A stretch of 64,000 bases of DNA from positions 1-64,000 of the forward strand of contig JAZDSJ010000011.1 of the NCBI GenBank assembly GCA_039583345.1. Reading direction: 5' to 3'. Within the stretch, counting starts at the first letter, position 1. Each line of letters begins with the position of its first letter. Both the position numbers and the translations under genes were made by a program. The DNA is from Tectiglobus diatomicola (GTDB taxonomy: Bacteria > Pseudomonadota > Alphaproteobacteria > Rhizobiales > Hyphomicrobiaceae). The notes beneath the pieces were generated by a model. That model had not been told where the DNA came from and did not search any database. It saw nothing but the letters and a program-made list of their open reading frames with translations. This document shows positions 29,109 through 38,161 of this stretch, piece after piece.

Positions 29109-29213
29109 AAATTCTAACTACAGAAATCGCTATATTTGTATATACTGATTTAGGTTATTCTTAGTCAAGATAGATGAGTTGTATAAGATTGTAAAAATCT
29201 AAGGAGGTTTCTT

Positions 29214-29819
29214 GTGTCTCGTGTTTTTGGGCTGCTAATTATAGCAATGCTTGTTTCTACATCGTGCTCTCAGGGAAATAATTTATCATCTAACAGACAA
29301 ACGATGCAGATGTTTGACCAACTGAACGCAGATAAACAAATGATAGATACTCAGCCTAGTAACCTTGTTCTTCAGCTTAAAGATGGTAATGTTAAAATTA
29401 AATTAATGCCTCATCTTGCGCCACAGCATGTAGCCCGCATTAAAAAGCTGGTATCAGAGGGTTTTTATAATGGTTTAAAATTTCATCGTGTGATACCAAA
29501 TTTCATGGCACAAACTGGTGATCCTACGGGAACTGGAACCGGTGGTTCTAAGTACGAGAACCTGATAGCGGAATTTTCAGGCTATATATACAGACGTGGT
29601 ACCGTGGGCGCGGCAAGAACTAGCGATCCAGATTCTGCAAACAGTCAATTCTTCATTTGCTTCAACAACAGTAGTTGTCGTGAACTAACTGGTCAATATA
29701 CTGTATGGGGACAGGTTATAAGCGGTATGCGATATGTTGATAGAATACAACCTGGTGAACCTCCTAAAAATCCAGATCGTATCCAGAAAGCTTATATTGA
29801 AGACGTAAGAGATAATTAG
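29214..29819 (+). CDS. Exported peptidyl-prolyl cis-trans isomerase (cyclophilin)
   Basis: A cyclophilin of 201 residues with an N-terminal signal peptide that ends in STSC at about residue 18, so it may be a periplasmic lipoprotein, although the -3 residue of the lipobox is atypical. Active-site residues are in FHRVIPNFMAQTGDPTGTG and NSQFFICF. It starts with GTG at 29214 behind a strong AAGGAGG. It is paired with a cytoplasmic paralogue 180 bases downstream. Confidence 0.93.
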   Translation: MSRVFGLLIIAMLVSTSCSQGNNLSSNRQTMQMFDQLNADKQMIDTQPSNLVLQLKDGNVKIKLMPHLAPQHVARIKKLVSEGFYNGLKFHRVIPNFMAQTGDPTGTGTGGSKYENLIAEFSGYIYRRGTVGAARTSDPDSANSQFFICFNNSSCRELTGQYTVWGQVISGMRYVDRIQPGEPPKNPDRIQKAYIEDVRDN

Positions 29820-30001
29820 AGAAAAGCTAATGTTTCAAATAATGTTAATGATTTATAATATTGGGCTTTATTATTGTGATCACGCTAAAAAGTAACATGT
29901 ATGTCTCGGCATACTAACATATAGGTCAGCATTGATTAGAAATATTAACAAATATATCTAAAAATTAGAATCTTTAAATGTTAAAAAATGGAGCTATAGT
30001 G

Positions 30002-30475
30002 ATGGTAGATATCAAAGATCCTCACAACACGTTAGTTATTGACACTACAAAAGGTCAGGTCTACATCGAAATGCAGCCTCAAATCGCACCTAAACACGTT
30101 GATCGACTTAAGACTCTTGTTCGTGAAAAATTTTATGATGGTATTGTGTTTCATAGAGTCATTGAAGGATTTATGGCCCAGACAGGTTGTCCCAATGGTA
30201 CAGGTACAGGAGGTTCTAAGTATCCAGACCTAAATTCTGAATTTAATGAACATTCACATACTCGTGGAACTTGTTCCATGGCGCGCGCCTCTAATCCACA
30301 TAGTGCGAATAGCCAATTCTTTATTTGCCTGGACGACGCAACATTTCTTGACAAACAATATACTGTTTGGGGCAGAGTGATTTCTGGTATGGATAATGTC
30401 GATCAAATTAAACGTGGTGAACCTGTACAAAATCCTGACAGCATTATTACTGCTAGAGTAGCTTCGGATATTTAA
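30002..30475 (+). CDS. ppiB: Cytoplasmic peptidyl-prolyl cis-trans isomerase (cyclophilin)
   Basis: A single-domain cyclophilin of 157 residues without a signal peptide. It has FHRVIEGFMAQTGCPNGTG and NSQFFICLDD, the standard catalytic Arg/Phe/Gln set. The ATG at 30002 was chosen over one eight codons upstream because GGAG sits eight bases before it and the family begins there. It is probably a duplicate of the preceding exported enzyme adapted to the cytoplasm. Confidence 0.94.
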   Translation: MVDIKDPHNTLVIDTTKGQVYIEMQPQIAPKHVDRLKTLVREKFYDGIVFHRVIEGFMAQTGCPNGTGTGGSKYPDLNSEFNEHSHTRGTCSMARASNPHSANSQFFICLDDATFLDKQYTVWGRVISGMDNVDQIKRGEPVQNPDSIITARVASDI

Positions 30476-30538
30476 CATTATTATATTATCTATAATTATC
30501 TGTTTTATTTAGCATAAGTATCAGTAACAATTGCTCAT

Positions 30539-31618
30539 ATGCGTACAGACTTGTTTGATTTTAACCTTCCTGAGGATCGCATTGCTTTGTGGCCTAAGGA
30601 ACCTCGTGATCTTGCACGATTGCTTGTACTCGACCGGGATGAAGTACGCGATATGTGTTTTAAGGATTTAGCTAGCGAATTAAATTCTGGAGATATTCTA
30701 GTATTTAATGATACCCGTGTGATACCGGCAGCACTGAATGGTGAACGTGAAAGAGGAAACAAATTAGCCCGTATATCCGTTAATTTGCACAAACGTTCAG
30801 ACGATGCGTCCTGGCTGGTGTTTGCGCGTCCAGCACGTAAGATTAAGCTACATGACAGGTTGATTTTTAGAAACTTTATGAGGCCAGATTTATCGTACCG
30901 ACTTAATGCTACAGTTTTACGAAAAGCAGATTCTGGTGAAATTGAACTGAAATTTGATTTATCTGGCGCAGAATTAGACATAGCAATCCAATTAATTGGT
31001 GCAGCACCTTTGCCACCTTATATCATATCGAAGCGTGCAATATGTGCCAACGATCTAGAATCTTACCAGACGATTTATTCTAAGCATGAGGGTGCTGTTG
31101 CAGCCCCTACTGCAGGACTTCATTTTACAGAAAATGTGTTTAAATCTTTATCAGTGCATGATATTAGAATGGCATATCTGACATTGCACGTGGGTGCGGG
31201 CACATTTATTCCTGTAAATACAAAAGATATTGAAAATCATTACATGCACTCGGAATGGGGCGAAATTTCACAAGAAGTTGCGTCTCAGTTAAATACTGTG
31301 CGTGAAAGCGGCGGGCGCCTTATCGCTGTCGGTACAACAGTGGCGCGCTTATTAGAGACAGCAGCCCTTACCAATGGTAAAATTCAACCTTTTCAAGGTT
31401 ACACTAATATTTTTATTTCACCAGGTCATCGCTTCCGCGCCATTGATGGTCTTATAACTAATTTTCATCTACCGAAATCAACTCTTTTTATGTTGGTTTC
31501 AGCATTCGCCGGACATGATCGCATCTGCTCTGCGTATAATTATGCTATAGCTGAGGGTTATCGTTTTTATTCTTACGGAGATGCAAGTTTACTTTGGCCT
31601 ATTAATCATGACCCTTAA
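30539..31618 (+). CDS. queA: S-adenosylmethionine:tRNA ribosyltransferase-isomerase QueA
   Basis: Makes epoxyqueuosine in tRNA by transferring the ribosyl part of SAM. The 359-residue protein starts with the family motif DFNLPEDRIALWP and has FNDTRVIPA, GAVAAPTAGLHFT and LHVGAGTFIPV. The last codons overlap the tgt start by eleven bases, which indicates coupling of these two consecutive queuosine-pathway steps. Confidence 0.97.
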   Translation: MRTDLFDFNLPEDRIALWPKEPRDLARLLVLDRDEVRDMCFKDLASELNSGDILVFNDTRVIPAALNGERERGNKLARISVNLHKRSDDASWLVFARPARKIKLHDRLIFRNFMRPDLSYRLNATVLRKADSGEIELKFDLSGAELDIAIQLIGAAPLPPYIISKRAICANDLESYQTIYSKHEGAVAAPTAGLHFTENVFKSLSVHDIRMAYLTLHVGAGTFIPVNTKDIENHYMHSEWGEISQEVASQLNTVRESGGRLIAVGTTVARLLETAALTNGKIQPFQGYTNIFISPGHRFRAIDGLITNFHLPKSTLFMLVSAFAGHDRICSAYNYAIAEGYRFYSYGDASLLWPINHDP

Positions 31619-32756
31619 ACATTTTTCATTTCAACTGTCTAAAACTGATGGTCAGGCCCGTACCGGTACGATCTTTACACAACATGGGATCATAAAAACT
31701 CCAGCATTTATGCCTGTAGGAACAGGAGCTACGGTTAAAGCTGTCTATCTTGACCAGGTAAAGTCTTCGGGAGCAGATATCATTCTAGGTAATACTTACC
31801 ACTTAATGTTACGCCCTGGAGCAGAGCGTATTGCGCGTCTTGGTGGTTTACACCATTTCATGCGTTGGAATGGTTCTATTTTAACTGATAGCGGTGGCTT
31901 TCAAGTTATGTCCTTATCTAAGTTGCGTAAGATCAGTGAAAATGGAGTTGCTTTTCAAAGCCATATCGATGGTTCTCATCACTTAGTTACACCAGAACGC
32001 TCTATTGAAATTCAATGTTTACTTGGTTCTGATATTCTAATGCAACTTGACGAGTGTATAGCTCTGCCAGCAAGTTTTGATACAACCAAGCGGGCTATGG
32101 AGCTATCATTACGTTGGGCTAGACGTTCAAAAAAAGAGTTTGAAATCCAACAAGAAAATGGTGGCGCCAAAATAGGGCAGGCACTCTTTTGTATTGTACA
32201 AGGTGGCATAGAACCCATACTGCGACGACGTTCAGCCGAGGCGCTAGTTGAAATGGAGTTTCCAGGTTATGCGATTGGAGGATTAGCTGTTGGTGAAGGT
32301 CATGATGCTATGCTAAAAGTCATAGATACAACAGTACCATTCCTTCCTACTAGCAAGCCACGGTATTTGATGGGTGTTGGAACTCCAGCAGATTTGATTG
32401 AATCAGTAGCACGTGGTGTTGACATGTTTGATTGTGTTATGCCTACGCGTTCAGGCCGTCATGGTCAAGCCTTTACCTGGGCCGGTAAGATTAATTTGCG
32501 TAATGCGCGTTATGCTGAGGATAATCGTCCGCTTGATCCTCAAAGTACTTGTCCAGCTGCGCGAGATTATTCCCGTGCTTATTTACATCATCTGCATAGA
32601 TCAGGAGAGTACTTGGCAGCGATGTTAACATCTTGGTCTAATATTTGCTTTTATCAAGAACTTATGGCATCGATACGACTTGCGATTACTGAGAAAAGAC
32701 TTACTAATTTTACCAAAAAGTACAAGCACAGGCTTAGTCAACAAGCTCAGGATTAA
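31608..32756 (+). CDS. tgt: Queuine/preQ1 tRNA-guanine transglycosylase
   Basis: Exchanges G34 of GUN-anticodon tRNAs for the queuosine precursor preQ1. The protein (382 residues from the ATG at 31608) has TDSGGFQVMSL with the catalytic-pocket aspartate, the ALDECIA-type substrate region, and DCVMPTRSGRHG containing the nucleophile aspartate. The zinc-binding C-x-C-x2-C of most bacterial Tgt proteins is reduced: at 32544-32561 the residues read S-T-C-P-A-A, keeping only the middle cysteine. The start is inside the end of queA. Confidence 0.96.
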   Translation: MTLKHFSFQLSKTDGQARTGTIFTQHGIIKTPAFMPVGTGATVKAVYLDQVKSSGADIILGNTYHLMLRPGAERIARLGGLHHFMRWNGSILTDSGGFQVMSLSKLRKISENGVAFQSHIDGSHHLVTPERSIEIQCLLGSDILMQLDECIALPASFDTTKRAMELSLRWARRSKKEFEIQQENGGAKIGQALFCIVQGGIEPILRRRSAEALVEMEFPGYAIGGLAVGEGHDAMLKVIDTTVPFLPTSKPRYLMGVGTPADLIESVARGVDMFDCVMPTRSGRHGQAFTWAGKINLRNARYAEDNRPLDPQSTCPAARDYSRAYLHHLHRSGEYLAAMLTSWSNICFYQELMASIRLAITEKRLTNFTKKYKHRLSQQAQD

Positions 32757-32870
32757 GAAGCTGAGAATTTATACGCAAAACCTAAATTTTACTTCAATAT
32801 TAAGAATTTATGGAAATTTTGCAACAGAGACTTGACTATAGATGCTTTCATAGAATACTATAAATCGATA

Positions 32871-32945
32871 GGGCACGTAGCTCAGAGGTAGAGCATCCGA
32901 CTTTTAATCGGACGGTCCTAGGTTCGATCCCTAGCGTGCCCACCA
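32871..32945 (+). tRNA. tRNA-Lys (UUU)
   Basis: A 75-nt cloverleaf: acceptor GGGCACG/CGTGCCC, anticodon stem TCCGA/TCGGA enclosing CTTTTAA with anticodon TTT, T arm CCTAGG-TTCGATC-CCTAG (with one extra pair), and encoded CCA. It follows tgt by 114 bases. Confidence 0.96.
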
Positions 32946-33555
32946 TACTATTTGCGAATATAGTTCCCAATTTTGAAAGATACACAACAAATAAATCTAC
33001 TTAATTTATATTTTTGTTAGATTAAGATTTTTGAATTTGTAATTATTTCCGTCTAAAAAACCTAATCAACTTTCTGATCTGAGTAACTACATTTCGTTGG
33101 TAAACTTGGGTTGATTACTTTAGGTTTTAAGTCATAGGCTTTGCAAGCCTGAACACAACTTTAAGCTTCCTCACTTTGTTTAATAAGTATTTTAACCTAA
33201 AAAACCTTATTAGCTACCTTATATTTTTTCCTGAAAACTTACTACTACCAAGGCCCATACTTCATCCTAGTGATTTATTAGAGGCTATAACAAAAAATTA
33301 GACATTGTCTGTTGTTTTAATTTTAATTATAAGCTCAATCTCCTCAACCATAATTTGTCTAAATCGTTTTGATAATTATTTGCAATTTTTAGTTACCGAT
33401 TAAAAAATCTTATAGCTATACTAATATAAAAGTTTTGACGATATTTTGTCAAATCTTACGTGATTGTAAACTAGTTATACGTAAGTTTCTTTTGATATTG
33501 CACAAGATATAGAACTTTCTCTAAAGCATGTTGCTTGTATTAGTAATCGAAGTTT
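32946..33555. other. Intergenic region after tRNA-Lys
   Basis: 610 AT-rich bases without a gene. Two weak dyads were seen: AGGCTT-TGC-AAGCCT at 33136-33150, and CCTAATCAAC (33061-33070) facing GTTGATTA...TAGG near 33110-33125 with a four-base bulge. Neither has a terminator U-run. Confidence 0.6.
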
Positions 33556-34716
33556 TTATGAAGACATATTATTCAAGGCCTGTTTTATATCAACTATAAG
33601 ATCCTCAGGGTCTTCGAGCCCAATATGAAGACGAGCAACATGTCCACCGCTCCAGCCGCCAACTTCATCATAGACCATTATAAGGCTTTCGTAACCACCC
33701 CAAGAAGCACCAAGACCAAATATTTTGAGCGAATCTGCAAATTTGTTGACCTGGATCTGAGTTATCTCTGGTTTAAATACTAGGGTAATAAGCCCGTTTG
33801 CACCGTTAAAATCTCGTTTGAAAAGTTTATATCCGGGATCCGTTTCTAGCTCTGGATACAAAATCTGCGCAATTTTAGGTTCATGTCGAATTCCTTCAAT
33901 CACCTTATGTGTATGTTCTCTGTGCATTGTGAGACGTGCTGCTACGGTACGTAGACCACGCAATGCCAGATAGCACTCATCAGGTGAAGCGATTTGTCCT
34001 AAAATGCGTGCATCATACTCAAGATTAGAACTTGCTTTAATATTAGCCGTGACCGAACCCATCATTACATCTGAATGGCCTGCTATATATTTTGTTATGG
34101 CTATAATTGAAATATCTGCACCAAGCCTAAGTGGGCAATAAAGACCTGCTGCACCCCAGGTATTATCTACAGCTAGTAATGTATTACGATCTTGAAGCAG
34201 ATCTGCGATGGCAGGAAGATCTTGAATATCAAAAGTAATAGAACCAGGATTATCAAGATATACCATTTTAGTTTGTGGTTTTAAACGTCTTGCAATTTCC
34301 TCGTGACCACCTGGATAGAATTCTGCTTCAATACCACGTTGTGATAAAAATTTAGTAGCTAATATACGAGCTGGATGATACACACTTTCTGATATCAGAA
34401 TATGATCGCCTATTTTTAGTGTTGAAATCAATACGTGGGCAATAGCAGCAAGTCCTGTTGGAAATAACATAGTGCTGACACCACCTTCAATCTCATTTAA
34501 AGTTTCTTTAAGTATAAAGGCATTCTGTGTACCAAAAGAGCCGTATCTAAGAATGTTCTCACCAGCTTCGCCGCGTTCACAGATATTATTCATTTCCTTC
34601 ACAGTGCCGTATAGAACCGTGGAGCCGCGTATGATAGATGGATTAACTACTGTCGGTGTCTTGTCTTTGTGGCCTCGCCCTATTTGAACAAAGCGCGTTT
34701 TAATATTTTTTGTCAT
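33556..34716 (-). CDS. metC: Cystathionine beta-lyase
   Basis: A PLP enzyme of the Cys/Met metabolism family that cleaves cystathionine to homocysteine in methionine synthesis. The PLP lysine is in IIAITKYIAGHSDVMMG, and DNTWGAAGLYCPL and the C-terminal SWGGYESL motif are typical of the beta-lyase rather than the synthase branch. The ATG at 34716 gives the expected N-terminus MTKNIKTRFVQIGRG; in-frame upstream ATG (34749) and TTG (34767) codons give a basic extension not usual in the family. No SAM riboswitch was recognised upstream. Confidence 0.92.
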   Translation of the reverse strand: MTKNIKTRFVQIGRGHKDKTPTVVNPSIIRGSTVLYGTVKEMNNICERGEAGENILRYGSFGTQNAFILKETLNEIEGGVSTMLFPTGLAAIAHVLISTLKIGDHILISESVYHPARILATKFLSQRGIEAEFYPGGHEEIARRLKPQTKMVYLDNPGSITFDIQDLPAIADLLQDRNTLLAVDNTWGAAGLYCPLRLGADISIIAITKYIAGHSDVMMGSVTANIKASSNLEYDARILGQIASPDECYLALRGLRTVAARLTMHREHTHKVIEGIRHEPKIAQILYPELETDPGYKLFKRDFNGANGLITLVFKPEITQIQVNKFADSLKIFGLGASWGGYESLIMVYDEVGGWSGGHVARLHIGLEDPEDLIVDIKQALNNMSS

Positions 34717-35338
34717 CTGTTTTTGAGTCCAATATCGTAATCTTGTCATACTTTGTTTAAGTACCAATCAATTGCACCAAAACGCGAACTTCAAAACAAA
34801 ATTAGTTTTAACTTTCTTTGAGACTAAAAATATTGGGTTTCATCCCTAATTGCAAACAAGATGTAGTTAGATTGCTTGTTAAATTATAAGTATAGTAGAT
34901 AGAAGTTAATAATAGTTTTCATACTTCAAAACATAGTGCCCTGCGATTAGAAGAGTAGAAAACTACAAACAGTTATTAACAATAAGAATACCAGAAATGG
35001 CCTATCGTAAATGCTTATATTAGCCAACTTTTTTATAGTATGTCGAAAATGTGAAATTCAGTGCTCCAGAAAATATTTTGATAACAATGTAAAGTAGTGC
35101 TAATGGACATCAATATCTAAGTTTCGACTAACATTAGCTTGTTTCTGAGAGTAACTAATAGTTATTTTAGGCAGTTGGTTAGATATCTTTACTACTAGTA
35201 AATTTATTGTCATGATCTCTAAACTAAAAACTATATAGTTCTATCTAAAATCAAGTGTTCGTTTAGCGTTTAATAAATTAGATTTAGTGAAATTGTTTAG
35301 ACCAAAAATAGTCTGACTAAGGATTTAAAAATTAGTTT
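34717..35338. other. Intergenic region between metC and the coiled-coil protein gene
   Basis: About 620 AT-rich bases between two leftward genes. I see no RNA gene, open frame or clear promoter element; part of it must hold the metC promoter. Confidence 0.6.
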
Positions 35339-38161
35339 TTATAAAAGACTCTGAGATGCATGAGCAAGCAAAAGATAAGCACGCCCTTCTTCCGATACGA
35401 TGTGTGATTGCGATAACTTACCACTTGGATCGTTTAGGTCACATGTACGTAAAATCTGTTCAAATTTTCGTAAATACCCATCAACGTTTGAGCGAAATTC
35501 TTGGCTACCTTGATAACGGCAGACGATATCATCAAATAAGTGGCGCGATTCAGGGGCATAAATACTACGCGCCATAAAACCACGTTGTCCATTTTTAAAT
35601 CGTGACCATATATCCGAGGCTACACTTGGATTTAAAGCGTGCGCTAAGGCTTTGATATGTGAGCTAATTTCCATTGTATCTAATTTATGATCGCTGATAC
35701 AGGTTTCGGATAGCGTTTCTGATGAATTTAACGAGCTTCTCGCTATGATTTTATCATTTTCAAGGTTAGCTTCGTCCTCCGGTACACGAGATAACAAATC
35801 ATTTAAACTCCATTTCACGGAACTAGTGCTTCTAAGATTAGGGTAAGAACTAGATTGAACTTTAGGATGTTCTACAGCATCAGAATTAAAGCTCATAGAA
35901 TTTAAATTTATAGATTGAAGTTTCTTATTTTCATTAACGTTAGTATTTGAATCTTTATGTTTATAAATCAGCGGCTTAGTAATAGACTCAGGTGAATTTA
36001 TATGTAAATTATTGCGTTTATTCACTTCATGTGCGAGCGTATCTGTCAATTCTGTTAAAGGTCTGCTCTTATTAAGTGAGGCCAGCCGAGCTTGCTGTGA
36101 GTAAGTTTTTGCTGACGGTAGCTGTCTGCTTGAGGTTTTGGATGTAGCAATTTCCGACTGAAAAACACTACGTTTAGCAAAATCATTCAGTTGATCAAGT
36201 GCCTTTAATTGCTCTCTAAGCGCCTTTCGTATCGTATCTGCATCTTCCTGAGTCACAACTGATAGTTTATCGAGTTGTTGTCTAAGATGAATTTGTTCTT
36301 GGTCAAGCTTTTGCGCTACAATAGCAGCTTTCTGCCGAACCTCTTCTGTAGTTTTTGAAAATTGATCTGATAGTGTTTTAAGGCAACCTTTGACTTTTTG
36401 AGAAACAGCAGAGAATTCACTGTTTAATTCTCTAAGCATTGGATTCGTCTCTTTAGGACGATCAGTAAGTACATGATCTTTGAAAGAATTGATTGTTTTG
36501 AGCTCATGCGTAGTGTGAATTATCGCATTACTTTGATTTTCAAGGCTACTAGATACATTATTAAGCTGTTCGAGCAAATTCTCCGATACACTGCGTAATG
36601 TGTCGGATTGATTCGTAATTTTTTGACTAGCTGTATTAAATGTGTCGATACGTTGTACTAAATTTTTATCAATATCGTCTATTTGCTTGTCTAATGCTGT
36701 CGTTAATGTATGTGTGTTCTTACCTAAAGCCATGTCGAAGAGCCGCAGTCTTTCATTGAAGGCCTCATCTAATAACTTCGTACGTTCTACAAGCTGTATG
36801 TCAAGCATATGTGTTCTATTAGCTAACGTAGTGTCTAGGGCGCGAGAATACTCTTCAAGAACCATTTGTATTGTTTTAGTTCGGTTTGTTAGTACCTGAT
36901 CAATTTTCTCTGCAGAATTTCCTAAACTGTCTTCAAATTGTTTTTCCATTTGCTCAACGGATAAACTAAGCTTTGAAGAAATTTCTTTTATTGAGTCATC
37001 AATAACTGATGTGTAACCTTGAAGTACAGTACTTAACTTATCAGTATTGTTCACTAGAGCTGTTTCAAGTCTGCCAGTTTGCTCTCCAATTGTACACTCA
37101 AGTTGTGTAAGTTTAACCTCGGCATGTTCAATAATATTTTCAAGCTTTTGCTGTTGTTTGCTCATATGTTCAATGAGCTGAGGCACATCCGTACTGATTT
37201 GAATAAGTGTATCTTTAAAACCATCTCCTGTTTTTCTCAAGGCGTGGCGTTCACCCGAGAGTTCCATTAATAAATTTCGAATTTTACGCTCGTTATCTTC
37301 GTAGGATTTTTCAAGTACGTTTACTTCATTGTTAACAAGTGTTTCTAACTCACCAGCACGGCCGAGTGCCCTAGTAACAGCTTCATTCATAAAGGATACT
37401 TGTCGCCTTACAGCCTGTCCTAGCGAAGCAACGGAGTGTTCTGCCGTTTGATCAGGTTCAGCTAAGCGTACAGCAACCTCAGCCATAGCTGTCGATCTTA
37501 AATGAAGTTCTTCAGTGCGCCACATTAAAAAAGCTAAAAACCAGAACAACAGAATTGGTCCAGAAATAGTTGCGATTATGGATAGGAAGTAGGGATGGGT
37601 TATCAAGCTTTGAAGACCATAAAATGAATTAATATCTTCAAATAAAAGAGCTGCAGACAAAGTGATAGATACGATTGCCCAAACACCAGATGCAATGCCG
37701 GCGTAAATGAATGATTTACTGGATGGTTTTTGATTTATAGCATAAATAAGACCACCTATCGAAGGAGCATCGTCATTAGCAGCTATACGTTTTCGTGATG
37801 GTGCTGCAGGGCGCCGCTTGGCAATACGTCGTTTTGTTCCTAAAGTATTGTTAGCATCTGATACAGATAAACGCTCTCTGCTATGAGGTGTGCCTATGCT
37901 CTTGGCGTTACACATCTCGCCGTTCTCTGATATTAGTTGTTCGGATGATATCGAACTAGACTTATTATGTATCTTTTGTGATGGTTGCGCATACTGTGGA
38001 AGAGGTGGAGGAGTATTAGCAAAATTGCCTGTCGCTTTTGTTGTTTTATTCAACAATGATGACGTCCCTGAAGTAGCAGGTGAATTTTGCTCTTTTTTTG
38101 TCTCTATCATACGAGTTTCTAACGATTGGCTTTTATGTTCTATTCGCCTTTCATCGTTCAT
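35339..38161 (-). CDS. Large membrane-anchored coiled-coil protein with hendecad repeats
   Basis: A 940-residue protein with no recognised enzyme domain. Residues 1-145 are polar, low-complexity and basic (a cytoplasmic tail with PPPLP and RRIAKRRP). Two membrane helices follow at about 151-174 and 190-213, then a long helical region (about 225-680). Residues 354-518 are fifteen uninterrupted 11-residue repeats. Residues 680-830 are Ser/Asn-rich and disordered; residues 835-940 are a compact helical domain containing GQRGFMARSIY and a GRAYLLLAHASQSL end, which resembles the C-terminus of large Rhizobiales proteins often labelled kinesin-like. An envelope-spanning or cell-structure role is possible but unproven. 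Confidence 0.75.
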   Translation of the reverse strand: MNDERRIEHKSQSLETRMIETKKEQNSPATSGTSSLLNKTTKATGNFANTPPPLPQYAQPSQKIHNKSSSISSEQLISENGEMCNAKSIGTPHSRERLSVSDANNTLGTKRRIAKRRPAAPSRKRIAANDDAPSIGGLIYAINQKPSSKSFIYAGIASGVWAIVSITLSAALLFEDINSFYGLQSLITHPYFLSIIATISGPILLFWFLAFLMWRTEELHLRSTAMAEVAVRLAEPDQTAEHSVASLGQAVRRQVSFMNEAVTRALGRAGELETLVNNEVNVLEKSYEDNERKIRNLLMELSGERHALRKTGDGFKDTLIQISTDVPQLIEHMSKQQQKLENIIEHAEVKLTQLECTIGEQTGRLETALVNNTDKLSTVLQGYTSVIDDSIKEISSKLSLSVEQMEKQFEDSLGNSAEKIDQVLTNRTKTIQMVLEEYSRALDTTLANRTHMLDIQLVERTKLLDEAFNERLRLFDMALGKNTHTLTTALDKQIDDIDKNLVQRIDTFNTASQKITNQSDTLRSVSENLLEQLNNVSSSLENQSNAIIHTTHELKTINSFKDHVLTDRPKETNPMLRELNSEFSAVSQKVKGCLKTLSDQFSKTTEEVRQKAAIVAQKLDQEQIHLRQQLDKLSVVTQEDADTIRKALREQLKALDQLNDFAKRSVFQSEIATSKTSSRQLPSAKTYSQQARLASLNKSRPLTELTDTLAHEVNKRNNLHINSPESITKPLIYKHKDSNTNVNENKKLQSINLNSMSFNSDAVEHPKVQSSSYPNLRSTSSVKWSLNDLLSRVPEDEANLENDKIIARSSLNSSETLSETCISDHKLDTMEISSHIKALAHALNPSVASDIWSRFKNGQRGFMARSIYAPESRHLFDDIVCRYQGSQEFRSNVDGYLRKFEQILRTCDLNDPSGKLSQSHIVSEEGRAYLLLAHASQSLL
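36608..37102 (-). repeat. Fifteen tandem 33-base coding repeats (11-residue hendecads)
   Basis: Residues 354-518 of the large coiled-coil protein fall into fifteen successive 11-mers without a gap, with consensus (L/I/F)-(D/E/S)-x-x-(L/I/A)-x-x-(R/N)-(T/S)-x-x. Clear examples are LETALVNNTDK, IDQVLTNRTKT, LDTTLANRTHM, LDIQLVERTKL and IDKNLVQRIDT. The repeats are diverged at DNA level, so they are old, not a recent slippage tract. Confidence 0.85.
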
